Shown: in pieces, positions 6,387 through 12,586 of the stretch | Numbering within the stretch: the stretch's first letter is position 1 | How the letters are laid out: every line of letters begins with the position of its first letter | Assembly: GCF_936933875.1 (NCBI RefSeq) | Contig: NZ_CAKZIK010000065.1 | Location: 1-15,571, forward strand | Reading direction: 5' to 3' | Source: an uncultured Chryseobacterium sp. | GTDB lineage: Bacteria; Bacteroidota; Bacteroidia; Flavobacteriales; Weeksellaceae | Length of the DNA stretch: 15,571 nt | Program-made: the position numbers and the translations under genes | The notes under the pieces: generated by a model | The model's input: the letters and a program-made list of their open reading frames with translations, nothing else | Told to the model about the DNA's origin: nothing | Database searches by the model: none

Positions 6387-6422
6387 ATGAAATTATGAAT
6401 TATGAATTATGAATTATGAATT
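6387..6422. repeat. ATGAATT heptamer tandem repeat
   Basis: ATGAAATT (6387-6394) is followed by four exact ATGAATT copies (6395-6401, 6402-6408, 6409-6415, 6416-6422). The array begins at the base next to the kdsB start codon and overlaps the stop codon and last codons of the four-helix-bundle pseudogene. Confidence 0.9.
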
Positions 6423-6776
6423 TTTGATGTTACTTTTTGTAGTAATAATAATGCTTCGAAGAATTTTCAGGATTTCTGTCGCATCATTTTTCAAATTTGA
6501 AAATTCGATTTCTGAAATATCATTCGTTGCAAACAACAACTCTAACCAATAAATTGTTTCATCACATTATTTCTGAGCAATTGATAATTTATGAATGAAA
6601 TCCAATTTACTTTGTGCATTCAAGCCTTCGCGAACATTTGCGCCAATTGAAGTACCGGATCGTAAAATCTGCTTTGACAAAATAAATTCTCTTTTTTCCG
6701 AAGAAAATTTTCTATAAAAATCAATTATTACAACAGCAAAATCAAAGGTTTTCTTTGCAATTGGATTTTCATTCAT
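6414..6776 (-). pseudogene. Four-helix-bundle (S23/IVP family) protein, nonsense-disrupted
   Basis: The family is the 23S rRNA-intervening-sequence-like four-helix-bundle proteins of about 115-125 residues, whose function is unknown. The frame starts at ATG 6776 (MNENPIAKKTFDF) and shows the typical SKQILRSGTSIGANVREG core. It runs to ...LSIAQK and hits TAA at 6569-6567. Beyond that stop the same frame continues without a shift: CDETIYWLELLFATNDI ... ILKILRSIIITTK, ending at TAA 6416-6414. Family members usually have KEC at this point, so one G-to-T change of GAA to TAA at codon 70 explains the break. The restored product would have 120 residues. The gene lies tightly between the aminotransferase and kdsB on the same strand and has AT-rich repeats on both sides. 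A sequencing error at this base is the main alternative. Confidence 0.88.
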
Positions 6777-6799
6777 CAATCATCATTCATCATTTATAA

Positions 6800-8053
6800 T
6801 TATTTCAGTTTTGAAAGCGCCGTCTCTAATCTCGGAAGCATTGCTTTAATTTCATCAAGACTTAAACCTCCTGCTGAAGCACGGAACCAAGCCATATTTC
6901 TAGAATTTCCAAATGCTGAAAACGGAACCAAAGCAACACCGGCCTCGTTAATCAAATAAAAAACTAAATCTGAAGAATCCACAATTTGCGAACCGTCCGG
7001 TTTTGTTTTTCCGATGTAATCCAACTCAACAGTTAAGTACAAAGCTCCCATTGGTTTAATGCTCTCTACGCGAAAACCACGTGATTTCATGTTCTGAATT
7101 CCTTCGTGAAGTGTTTTCAGACTTTCCGCAATCTTTCCTTTAAAATCGTCAACAAAAGCATTTACCTGAGCCGAATCATCAAGATATTGCGCTACTGCTT
7201 CCTGTTCCGGCTTTGGAGCCCAAGCTCCAACATGAGTGAGGAAAGCTTTCATCTTATCTATAATTTCGCTCGGACCAAATCCCCAACCAACGCGAACTCC
7301 AGTTGCTGCGAAACATTTTGAAGTTCCATCAATAAAAATCGTGTAATCTTTCAGCTCCGGAAACAAGGAAACCGGATTAAAATGCTCCTCGCCAAAAGTT
7401 AACATCGAATAAATTTGGTCGTACATTAAATAAAGAGCTTTTTCGTCTGCTCCTCTTTTTTTATTTTCCTCAAGAACCAGTTCACAGATTTCCGTTAACT
7501 GTTCTTTGGTAAACATGGTCCCGGTTGGATTCAACGGGGAACATAAAGCCAAAAGTACAGCACCTTCCAAATGCGGCTTTAAATCATCTGCCGTTGGAAG
7601 AAAATTATTCGCTTGCGAAGTTTCAACTTCAATTTTATCAGCGTGAGTAAGATAGGCGTAATGGTTATTGTTCCATGATGGAATTGGGTAAACCACTTTG
7701 TCACCTTCATCCACAATGGTTTTAAAAGTAGCATAAATTAACGGACGCGAACCTCCTGCAACCAAAATATCGTTTTCAGAATAATCTAAATTCCAACGGT
7801 TTTTAATGTCCTTAGAAACTGCTTTTCTTAAAGAAGCCAAACCGTTTGAAGGCGGATAATTGGTTAAATTTTCCTGATAAGCTTTCTGAATATTGGCTTT
7901 CAGTTTAGCCGGAATTGGGTAAATATTGGAATTGAGGTCGCCAATCGTAAGATTGGCAATTTCTGCACCCTGCGCTTTCATGTCGTTCACCTGATTTCCG
8001 ATTTTAATAATCTCGGAACCAATAAGGTTTTGAGCTAGTTTTGATACTTTCAC
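6800..8053 (-). CDS. PLP-dependent aminotransferase class I/II
   Basis: This fold-type I aminotransferase of 417 residues is probably an aspartate or related amino-acid aminotransferase in the cytoplasm. Lys246 in DGTSKCFAATGVRVGWG forms the Schiff base with PLP. The other cofactor and substrate residues visible are Trp127 (PSWNNNH), Asn175 (SPLNPTGT), Asp212 and Tyr215 (MYDQIY), Arg254 and the carboxylate-binding Arg391 (WFRASAGG). The N-terminal region shows NLTIGDLNSNIYPIP (34-48), the usual substrate-side segment. The exact substrate cannot be fixed from the sequence. The start is GTG 8053-8051; no in-frame ATG exists until residue 25 and the N-terminus is otherwise typical. It has its own promoter (8091-8120), bracketed by an inverted repeat, and probably leads a transcript into the pseudogene and kdsB. 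Confidence 0.92.
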   Translation of the reverse strand: MKVSKLAQNLIGSEIIKIGNQVNDMKAQGAEIANLTIGDLNSNIYPIPAKLKANIQKAYQENLTNYPPSNGLASLRKAVSKDIKNRWNLDYSENDILVAGGSRPLIYATFKTIVDEGDKVVYPIPSWNNNHYAYLTHADKIEVETSQANNFLPTADDLKPHLEGAVLLALCSPLNPTGTMFTKEQLTEICELVLEENKKRGADEKALYLMYDQIYSMLTFGEEHFNPVSLFPELKDYTIFIDGTSKCFAATGVRVGWGFGPSEIIDKMKAFLTHVGAWAPKPEQEAVAQYLDDSAQVNAFVDDFKGKIAESLKTLHEGIQNMKSRGFRVESIKPMGALYLTVELDYIGKTKPDGSQIVDSSDLVFYLINEAGVALVPFSAFGNSRNMAWFRASAGGLSLDEIKAMLPRLETALSKLK

Positions 8054-8080
8054 GTTTATTTTTGTTAGGATTTATATTTA

Positions 8081-8117
8081 AAAAGCGGTGCAAAGATAGT
8101 GTTCTTCAACCGCTTTT
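8081..8117. repeat. Inverted repeat bracketing the aminotransferase promoter
   Basis: AAAAGCGGT (8081-8089) and ACCGCTTTT (8109-8117) are perfect 9-bp inverted copies 19 bases apart. They enclose the -7 element (8098-8091) and reach almost to the -33 TTG, so the layout fits an operator for a dimeric regulator. A hairpin is also possible, but much of the sequence should lie upstream of the transcription start. Confidence 0.6.
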
Positions 8118-8120
8118 CAA
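8091..8120 (-). promoter_or_regulatory. Aminotransferase promoter (Bacteroidota type)
   Basis: On the minus strand, TTG (8120-8118), a 19-base spacer and TATCTTTG (8098-8091) match the -33/-7 consensus exactly. The start codon GTG is about 40 bases downstream. Confidence 0.8.
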
Positions 8121-8218
8121 TCTTTCAGCATGTTATGCTTACTTTATTTTGTAAAATTGAATTTTGAAGTTTATTTTTTTAACTAAAGCCTTCTATTTTC
8201 AATAATAAGATTAATTTT

Positions 8219-9937
8219 TTACAGTTTCAGATCGGTTTTTACTTGGTCTATTTTTGACTCTAAGGAAACCAGCTTTTCTTTGAAATCCTGTTCTGAAGTA
8301 ATTCGGTCTTTCACAGAAACATAAAACTTAATTTTCGGTTCTGTACCGGAAGGTCTTACGCAAACTTTTGTACCGTCTTCAGTATAGAAAATCAAAACAT
8401 TGGATTTTGGAATTTCGTCCATTACAGAAGTTGAATTGGTAGCTACATCTGTTTTTGTTTGCTCTTTGTAGTCTTTAATTAGCGCAACTGAAGAGCCTGC
8501 AATTTGTTTTGGTGGATTTTCGCGGAAATCCTTCATCATCTGCTGAATTTCTTCTGCACCGGTTCTTCCCTTTCTCACCACATTAATCAAACCTTCATAG
8601 TACATTCCGAGGTCTTTATAAATCTCTATCATGTATTGGAACATGGAACTTCCGTTCGCTTTACACCATGCTGCAATTTCACAGGCCAAAAGAATGGAAC
8701 CGCAGGAATCTTTATCGCGAACGAAATCTCCGGTCATAAATCCGAAACTTTCTTCGCCACCACAGATAAATTTCTCCTGACCTTCAACATCACGAATCAT
8801 CTTACCAATCCATTTAAAACCGGTTAATCCAACTTTACAGTCAACTCCAAATTTTTTAGCGATATCGTAGAAAATATCAGAAGTTACGATGGTAGAACCT
8901 ATGAATTCTTTTCCGGTAATTCTTCCGGCTTTTTTCCATTGGTCGAGAATATAGTAAGTTAAAATCGTGTTGCATTGGTTTCCGTTCAGCAGCTGAAGTT
9001 CGCCATCCAAATTTTTCACTGCAATCCCGAGTCTGTCTCCATCCGGGTCTGTTCCGATAACAATGTCCGCGTTGGTAATTTTTGCTAACTCAAGAGCCAT
9101 AGCCAAAGCCGCAGGTTCTTCAGGATTTGGAGATTCTACAGTCGGGAAATTTCCGCTTGGAATCATTTGTTCCGTTACCAAATCAATTTTCTTGAAACCA
9201 GCTTTTTCTAAAGCTTTTGGAACGGTGGTATAAGTAGTTCCGTGAATAGACGTGAAAACAATATTCAGATTATCGTAACCTACTTTATCCTTTTGATACA
9301 ATGAATTTTCGATACATGCATCAATGTAAACATCGTCCTGAGCTTCATCCACCCATTCAATCAAATCATCGTTCCCATTGAATTTGATGTCCTCAAATTT
9401 TACGGAATAAACTTCCTTAATAATGGCATCATCATGAGGTGGAACAATCTGCGCACCGTCATTCCAATACACTTTGTATCCGTTATATTCAGGTGGATTA
9501 TGAGAAGCCGTTAAAACAATTCCGGCATTACATTTTTTATTACGAACCGTAAATGAAAGTTCCGGAGTTGGCCTGTGTTCTTTAAAAAGTAAAACTTTAA
9601 TTCCGTTCGCTGTAAGCACATCAGCACAAATTTTTCCGAATTCTTTTGAGTTATTTCTTACGTCATAAGCAATGGCTACTTTTATTTCCTCGTTTGGAAA
9701 CTGCTGATGAAGATAATTGGCCAAACCTTGGGTTGCCTGTCCCAAAGTATATTTGTTCAAACGGTTGGTTCCAACTCCCATTACACCACGCATTCCACCA
9801 GTTCCGAATTCCAGTTCACGGTAGAAAGAATCTTCAAGTTCGTCGGAATCTGTATCAATCCACTGCTGAATTGTTTTTTTTGTTTCTTCGTCAAAAGTAT
9901 CTGTTAACCAGAGTTTTGCTTTGTCTAAAGTTGTCAT
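8219..9937 (-). CDS. Phosphoglucomutase/phosphomannomutase family protein
   Basis: This is an alpha-D-phosphohexomutase of 572 residues, the long PGM2-like type of about 570 residues. It interconverts hexose 1- and 6-phosphates in the cytoplasm and feeds glycogen, nucleotide-sugar and LPS pathways. The phospho-serine loop TASHNPPEYNGYK has Ser145 as the phosphoryl carrier. The metal-binding loop GTDPDGDRLG carries Asp297, Asp299 and Asp301. The sugar-specificity loop CGGEESFGF is at about 392-400, and the phosphate-binding loop RPSGTEPK at 528-535. GTGGMRGVMGVG (45-56) is the N-terminal active-site segment. The start is ATG 9937-9935. No clear promoter is seen directly upstream, where a field of phased TTTGA/TCAAAC repeats lies. 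Glucose versus mannose preference cannot be read from the sequence. Confidence 0.93.
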   Translation of the reverse strand: MTTLDKAKLWLTDTFDEETKKTIQQWIDTDSDELEDSFYRELEFGTGGMRGVMGVGTNRLNKYTLGQATQGLANYLHQQFPNEEIKVAIAYDVRNNSKEFGKICADVLTANGIKVLLFKEHRPTPELSFTVRNKKCNAGIVLTASHNPPEYNGYKVYWNDGAQIVPPHDDAIIKEVYSVKFEDIKFNGNDDLIEWVDEAQDDVYIDACIENSLYQKDKVGYDNLNIVFTSIHGTTYTTVPKALEKAGFKKIDLVTEQMIPSGNFPTVESPNPEEPAALAMALELAKITNADIVIGTDPDGDRLGIAVKNLDGELQLLNGNQCNTILTYYILDQWKKAGRITGKEFIGSTIVTSDIFYDIAKKFGVDCKVGLTGFKWIGKMIRDVEGQEKFICGGEESFGFMTGDFVRDKDSCGSILLACEIAAWCKANGSSMFQYMIEIYKDLGMYYEGLINVVRKGRTGAEEIQQMMKDFRENPPKQIAGSSVALIKDYKEQTKTDVATNSTSVMDEIPKSNVLIFYTEDGTKVCVRPSGTEPKIKFYVSVKDRITSEQDFKEKLVSLESKIDQVKTDLKL

Positions 9938-9956
9938 CGTTTATAGATATTTTTTG

Positions 9957-10044
9957 TTTGAAAGTTTGATTGGATTTGAAATTGTTGATAATGTTTGAAC
10001 TGTATCAAACAAATTCAAACTATTTCGAACAACATCAAACTATT
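9957..10044. repeat. Phased TTTGA / TCAAAC repeat field
   Basis: Four 10-base units follow without gaps: TCAAACAAAT (10005-10014), TCAAACTATT (10015-10024), TCGAACAACA (10025-10034) and TCAAACTATT (10035-10044). To the left are inverted-sense units (GTTTGAAA, GTTTGATTGG, ATTTGAAATT, GTTTGAACT). The midpoint is GTTTGA (9993-9998) facing TCAAAC (10005-10010). It fills the gap between the GIN-domain gene and the phosphohexomutase gene. Confidence 0.75.
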
Positions 10045-10048
10045 CTTC

Positions 10049-10801
10049 TTATTTTAAAATTTTGTTCTGAACGTTCGCTGTCTTCTCAATTTTAAAAGCA
10101 CGAATCGGGTCGTTATAGTATACCAACTTCGCGGTATTTTTTACAGTCCCTTTCAAGGTGTCTTTTACATTTATTTCAGCGTAACTTCCGTTTTGGCAAT
10201 CTATTTTTAAATTTTCGATTTTCCAGAAAGGTGCAATTAAACTCGCCGTATCAGCAATTTTCAAAGTTGCATCCTTGGTTTTCCCCATAAAATTGGCGCG
10301 GCTTGTGTTCAGCATTTCTACTTCTGCTCTCCTCGTATTTACCGAGCCTATAAATTTAGCATTATTTTTTAAATTTAGCCTAAAGTTATCGGTCTTAATT
10401 TCGCTTGAAATGTTCAGTTCAACAGAATCTGAAACAGAAATTTTTTCCGGACTGTACTTTGAATAAATGGTGATGTTGTAGAAATCCACACCCTGAGTTT
10501 CCCGTCTTTCTTTAATTGTTAAAGTTTTATCGTTTACCTTTATTTTCAGGTTGTTTCCCACGTTTTCGTACGTTTCAACATTTACAAAATTTTGTGGACT
10601 TTTAATAAAGAAAACACGAAATTTTCCCTGCAAATCGATGTTTACAAAATCTTCTACTTTTTTATCCTGAGTGATGATTTCTCCTTTTGGTTTTACTTTT
10701 CCGCAGGAAAACAAAAAGAACATTATGAGAAGAAAAGAAACATTTATTATATATAAACCAATATTTCGGTGCTCTGCACCTTTATTTTTTTTTCCAAGCA
10801 T
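10049..10801 (-). CDS. GIN-domain (DUF2807) lipoprotein
   Basis: This 250-residue cell-envelope protein has the head GIN domain (DUF2807, labelled putative auto-transporter adhesin in databases). The true role is unknown. The domain shows FVNIDLQGKFRVFFIKSP followed by NVETYENVGNNLKIKVNDKTLTIKER, then a repetitive beta-helix-like series (KISVSDSVELNIS, NFRLNLKNNAKFIGSV, AEVEMLNTSRANFMG, ATLKIADTASLIA, LKIDCQNGSYAEIN). The N-terminus is a lipoprotein signal: a basic n-region, hydrophobic residues about 15-30 and the lipobox LFSC with Cys33. I choose ATG 10801, because the frame's TTG at 10813 lies within a REP-like element. Even from 10801, residues of the n-region are encoded by a second REP-like palindrome (10768-10780). 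It lies downstream of the GT2 gene on the same strand. Confidence 0.85.
   Translation of the reverse strand: MLGKKNKGAEHRNIGLYIINVSFLLIMFFLFSCGKVKPKGEIITQDKKVEDFVNIDLQGKFRVFFIKSPQNFVNVETYENVGNNLKIKVNDKTLTIKERRETQGVDFYNITIYSKYSPEKISVSDSVELNISSEIKTDNFRLNLKNNAKFIGSVNTRRAEVEMLNTSRANFMGKTKDATLKIADTASLIAPFWKIENLKIDCQNGSYAEINVKDTLKGTVKNTAKLVYYNDPIRAFKIEKTANVQNKILK
10756..10780 (-). repeat. REP-like palindromic element A
   Basis: On the minus strand, GGTGC-AGA-GCACC (10780-10768) is followed by GAAATATTGGT. The 5-bp stem, 3-base loop and GA[AC]ATATTGGT tail are shared with element B, 52 bases away and in the same orientation. This copy lies inside the coding region of the GIN-domain lipoprotein. Confidence 0.75.
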
Positions 10802-10807
10802 ATTTTC

Positions 10808-10832
10808 TACCAATATGTCGCGACTATGTCGC
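10808..10832 (-). repeat. REP-like palindromic element B
   Basis: On the minus strand, GCGAC-ATA-GTCGC (10832-10820) is followed by GACATATTGGTAG. It has the same architecture and tail as element A. It lies just upstream of the GIN-domain start codon, downstream of the GT2 gene. Confidence 0.75.
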
Positions 10833-10884
10833 TTTTCAATTTTTCTGAATAAACTTCCAGCTTCGTGCTGCGGTCTTCAAACTT

Positions 10885-11844
10885 CTAAATTACTTCTTCA
10901 ATATGATAATTTTTGTGGTCGCGATTGGTTCGGATAATCATCTCACCAAGGAAACCTGCAACGAAAAGTAATGTTCCTAAAATCATCATCGTTAAAGCAA
11001 TGTAGAAGAAAGGATTGTCAGCAATTAAATGTCCGTAAATTCCTTTGGAAACGTCGATTAATTTTGAAATTCCAAGCCAAAGTGCCGATAAAAATCCAAT
11101 GATGAACATTAAAGTTCCAACGGCTCCGAAAAAATGCATCGGCCGTCCTCCGAAACGGCTTACAAACCAAAGTGTTACCAAATCCAAAAAGCCGCGTACA
11201 AATCTTTCTGTCCCGAATTTTGAACTTCCGTAGGGTCTCGCCTGATGTTGCACTTCCTTCTCTGTAATTTTTCTGAAGCCTGCATTTGCCGCCAAAACAG
11301 GAATGTAACGGTGCATATCTCCGTAAACATCGATGGATTTTACCACCTGCTTTCTGTAGGCCTTCAAGCCGCAATTGAAATCATGCAAATAAACTCCGGA
11401 AACCTTTCTCGCGGCTGCATTAAACAGTTTTGACGGAATATTTTTCGTCATCACATTATCAAAACGCTTCTTCTTCCATCCTGAAACAATATCGTAGTTC
11501 TCGTTTTTCACCATCGCATACAGTTCCGGAATTTCTTCAGGAAAGTCCTGCAAATCAGCATCCATGGTAACCACAACTTCACCATTCGCACGCTCAAAAG
11601 CAGCATGTAAAGCCTGAGATTTCCCATAGTTACGAGAGAATTTAATTCCATGAACTTGGGGATACTGAACTTTTAGATTTTCAATAATGCTCCAAGATAG
11701 GTCAGTACTTCCGTCGTCCACAAACCAAATTTCGTAAGACAAATTTGCAACATTGCAAACATTGTCGATTCTTGTGAAAAGTTCTTCCAAAGATTCCTCC
11801 TCGTTTAAAAGGGGAATTATAATTGATATATTAAGATTATTCAA
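10885..11844 (-). CDS. Membrane-anchored GT2 glycosyltransferase (GtrB/DPM1-like)
   Basis: This family 2 glycosyltransferase of 319 residues probably transfers a sugar from a nucleotide sugar to a polyprenyl phosphate on the cytoplasmic side of the inner membrane. The GT-A domain covers about 1-230: IIIPLLNEEESL (8-19), FVDDGSTD with the first Asp motif (41-48), FSRNYGKSQAL (69-79), the metal-binding MDADLQD (94-100), FNCGLKAYR (156-164) and ARPYGSSKFG (202-211). Two C-terminal transmembrane helices (about 236-260 and 279-303) match the GtrB/polyprenyl-phosphate type. The acceptor and sugar are unknown. The start is TTG 11844-11842, since no ATG occurs before residue 94 and the N-terminus must include the first beta strand. 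It begins 18 bases after the DUF4199 gene, which points to co-transcription. Confidence 0.92.
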   Translation of the reverse strand: MNNLNISIIIPLLNEEESLEELFTRIDNVCNVANLSYEIWFVDDGSTDLSWSIIENLKVQYPQVHGIKFSRNYGKSQALHAAFERANGEVVVTMDADLQDFPEEIPELYAMVKNENYDIVSGWKKKRFDNVMTKNIPSKLFNAAARKVSGVYLHDFNCGLKAYRKQVVKSIDVYGDMHRYIPVLAANAGFRKITEKEVQHQARPYGSSKFGTERFVRGFLDLVTLWFVSRFGGRPMHFFGAVGTLMFIIGFLSALWLGISKLIDVSKGIYGHLIADNPFFYIALTMMILGTLLFVAGFLGEMIIRTNRDHKNYHIEEVI

Positions 11845-11862
11845 AGTAAAAAATTAATAAAA

Positions 11863-12438
11863 TTACTGTGCGCTTTTGCTCCTGAAAAACGCTCCAAAAA
11901 ACACCGACAAAATTAAGTAAAAAATAAGGATTGCAGCAAAGTAAGCTGAAAAATGACTTGCTGTTAACATGTCCTTATCTTTCACTTTTTCCGGAGCAAA
12001 ACTTTGCATTCTTTCTTGATATTTTTTCTCCAAATCCTGAATATCTTGGTCTTTTGCCAGAATTTTTTTTGCAGATTCGTATTCTTTGTTCAGTTCAGCT
12101 TTCTGTCTTTCAACATATTGGTAATTTAATAAATCTTTCGCGCCTTTGTCCACATAATTTAAATAAATAAACATGCTTAGCATCGAAAGAAAACCACCTA
12201 CAAACATCGTTGTAAAAGCCTTGCTGAAAGCTTCTTTGAAAGTAATAGTATTATGCTCTTTCCAATAACTTCTTACTGCAATAAAAGCAAATGCACAGTA
12301 CAAAACTGGCAATAAAAAAGCATTGATTTTAATAGAATTGTCGAAATAATTTACTCCGCTGATGAAATAAGCGATGAAAAAAATTATCATCGTGATAATG
12401 AATAAGATAAGGCCGAGTAACACAGGTTTTTTTATCAT
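11863..12438 (-). CDS. DUF4199 membrane protein
   Basis: This 191-residue integral membrane protein has the DUF4199 pattern of Bacteroidota and no assigned function. Hydrophobic segments lie at about 6-28, 38-58, 75-95 and 162-186, with a charged, coiled-coil-prone segment at about 105-150 (ERQKAELNKEYESAKKILAKDQDIQDLEKKY). The segment KEHNTITFKEAFSKAFTTMFVGGF just before the third helix is typical of the family. The start is ATG 12438-12436. The gene is immediately upstream of the GT2 gene on the same strand. From memory, DUF4199 and GT2 genes often pair in flavobacteria, which suggests, without proof, a common envelope-glycan role. Confidence 0.88.
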   Translation of the reverse strand: MIKKPVLLGLILFIITMIIFFIAYFISGVNYFDNSIKINAFLLPVLYCAFAFIAVRSYWKEHNTITFKEAFSKAFTTMFVGGFLSMLSMFIYLNYVDKGAKDLLNYQYVERQKAELNKEYESAKKILAKDQDIQDLEKKYQERMQSFAPEKVKDKDMLTASHFSAYFAAILIFYLILSVFFGAFFRSKSAQ

Positions 12439-12474
12439 AAATAAATTTTAGGTTTCAGTTTTTCTGAAAATTTG

Positions 12475-12482
12475 TATATTTG
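12475..12482 (+). promoter_or_regulatory. -7 element of the SRP RNA promoter
   Basis: TATATTTG matches TAnnTTTG exactly and ends about five bases before the predicted 5' end of the SRP RNA. The -33 position carries GGTTTC rather than a clean TTG. Confidence 0.65.
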
Positions 12483-12486
12483 CACC

Positions 12487-12586
12487 GGCAAGTCCTAAAC
12501 AACCAGCTCCTGAAAATCCTCCAGGGTGGGAACGCAGCAAAGGTAATCGGTTGTAGCGGTGTGATTTAGGTAGCTTGCCATTTTTT
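12487..12586 (+). ncRNA. ffs: Signal recognition particle RNA (small, 4.5S type)
   Basis: The RNA scaffold of the signal recognition particle binds Ffh and targets nascent membrane and secreted proteins. The conserved apical domain is visible as CCTCCAGGGTGGGAACGCAG with the following CAAAGG (about 12519-12542), including the GGAA-type tetraloop and the asymmetric-loop ACGCAGCA. Pairing arms nest around it: GGCAAG (12487-12492) with CTTGCC (12574-12579), CCTAAA (12494-12499) with TTTAGG (12565-12570), and CAACC (12500-12504) with GGTTG (12549-12553). The length of about 100 bases is normal for the small bacterial form. The closing stem and the following ATTTTTT act as the terminator. The RNA ends were placed from the stem and the promoter and may be off by a few bases. 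Confidence 0.93.

Noticed and set aside
6387..6422. CRISPR-like array
   Set aside because: The units are 7 bases, contiguous and without spacers, and no cas gene is near.
8127..8140. AGCAT-GTT-ATGCT hairpin after the phosphohexomutase gene
   Set aside because: A 5-bp stem without a T-run on the relevant strand is too weak to call a terminator.
11018..11374. Alternative minus-strand frame inside the GT2 gene
   Set aside because: It overlaps the conserved GT2 frame completely and has a composition typical of an out-of-frame shadow.
12453..12469. TTTCAG-TTTTT-CTGAAA inverted repeat between the DUF4199 gene and the SRP RNA
   Set aside because: The stem is only 6 bp and AT-rich, and it lies in the expected SRP promoter region. 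It can easily arise by chance in this composition.
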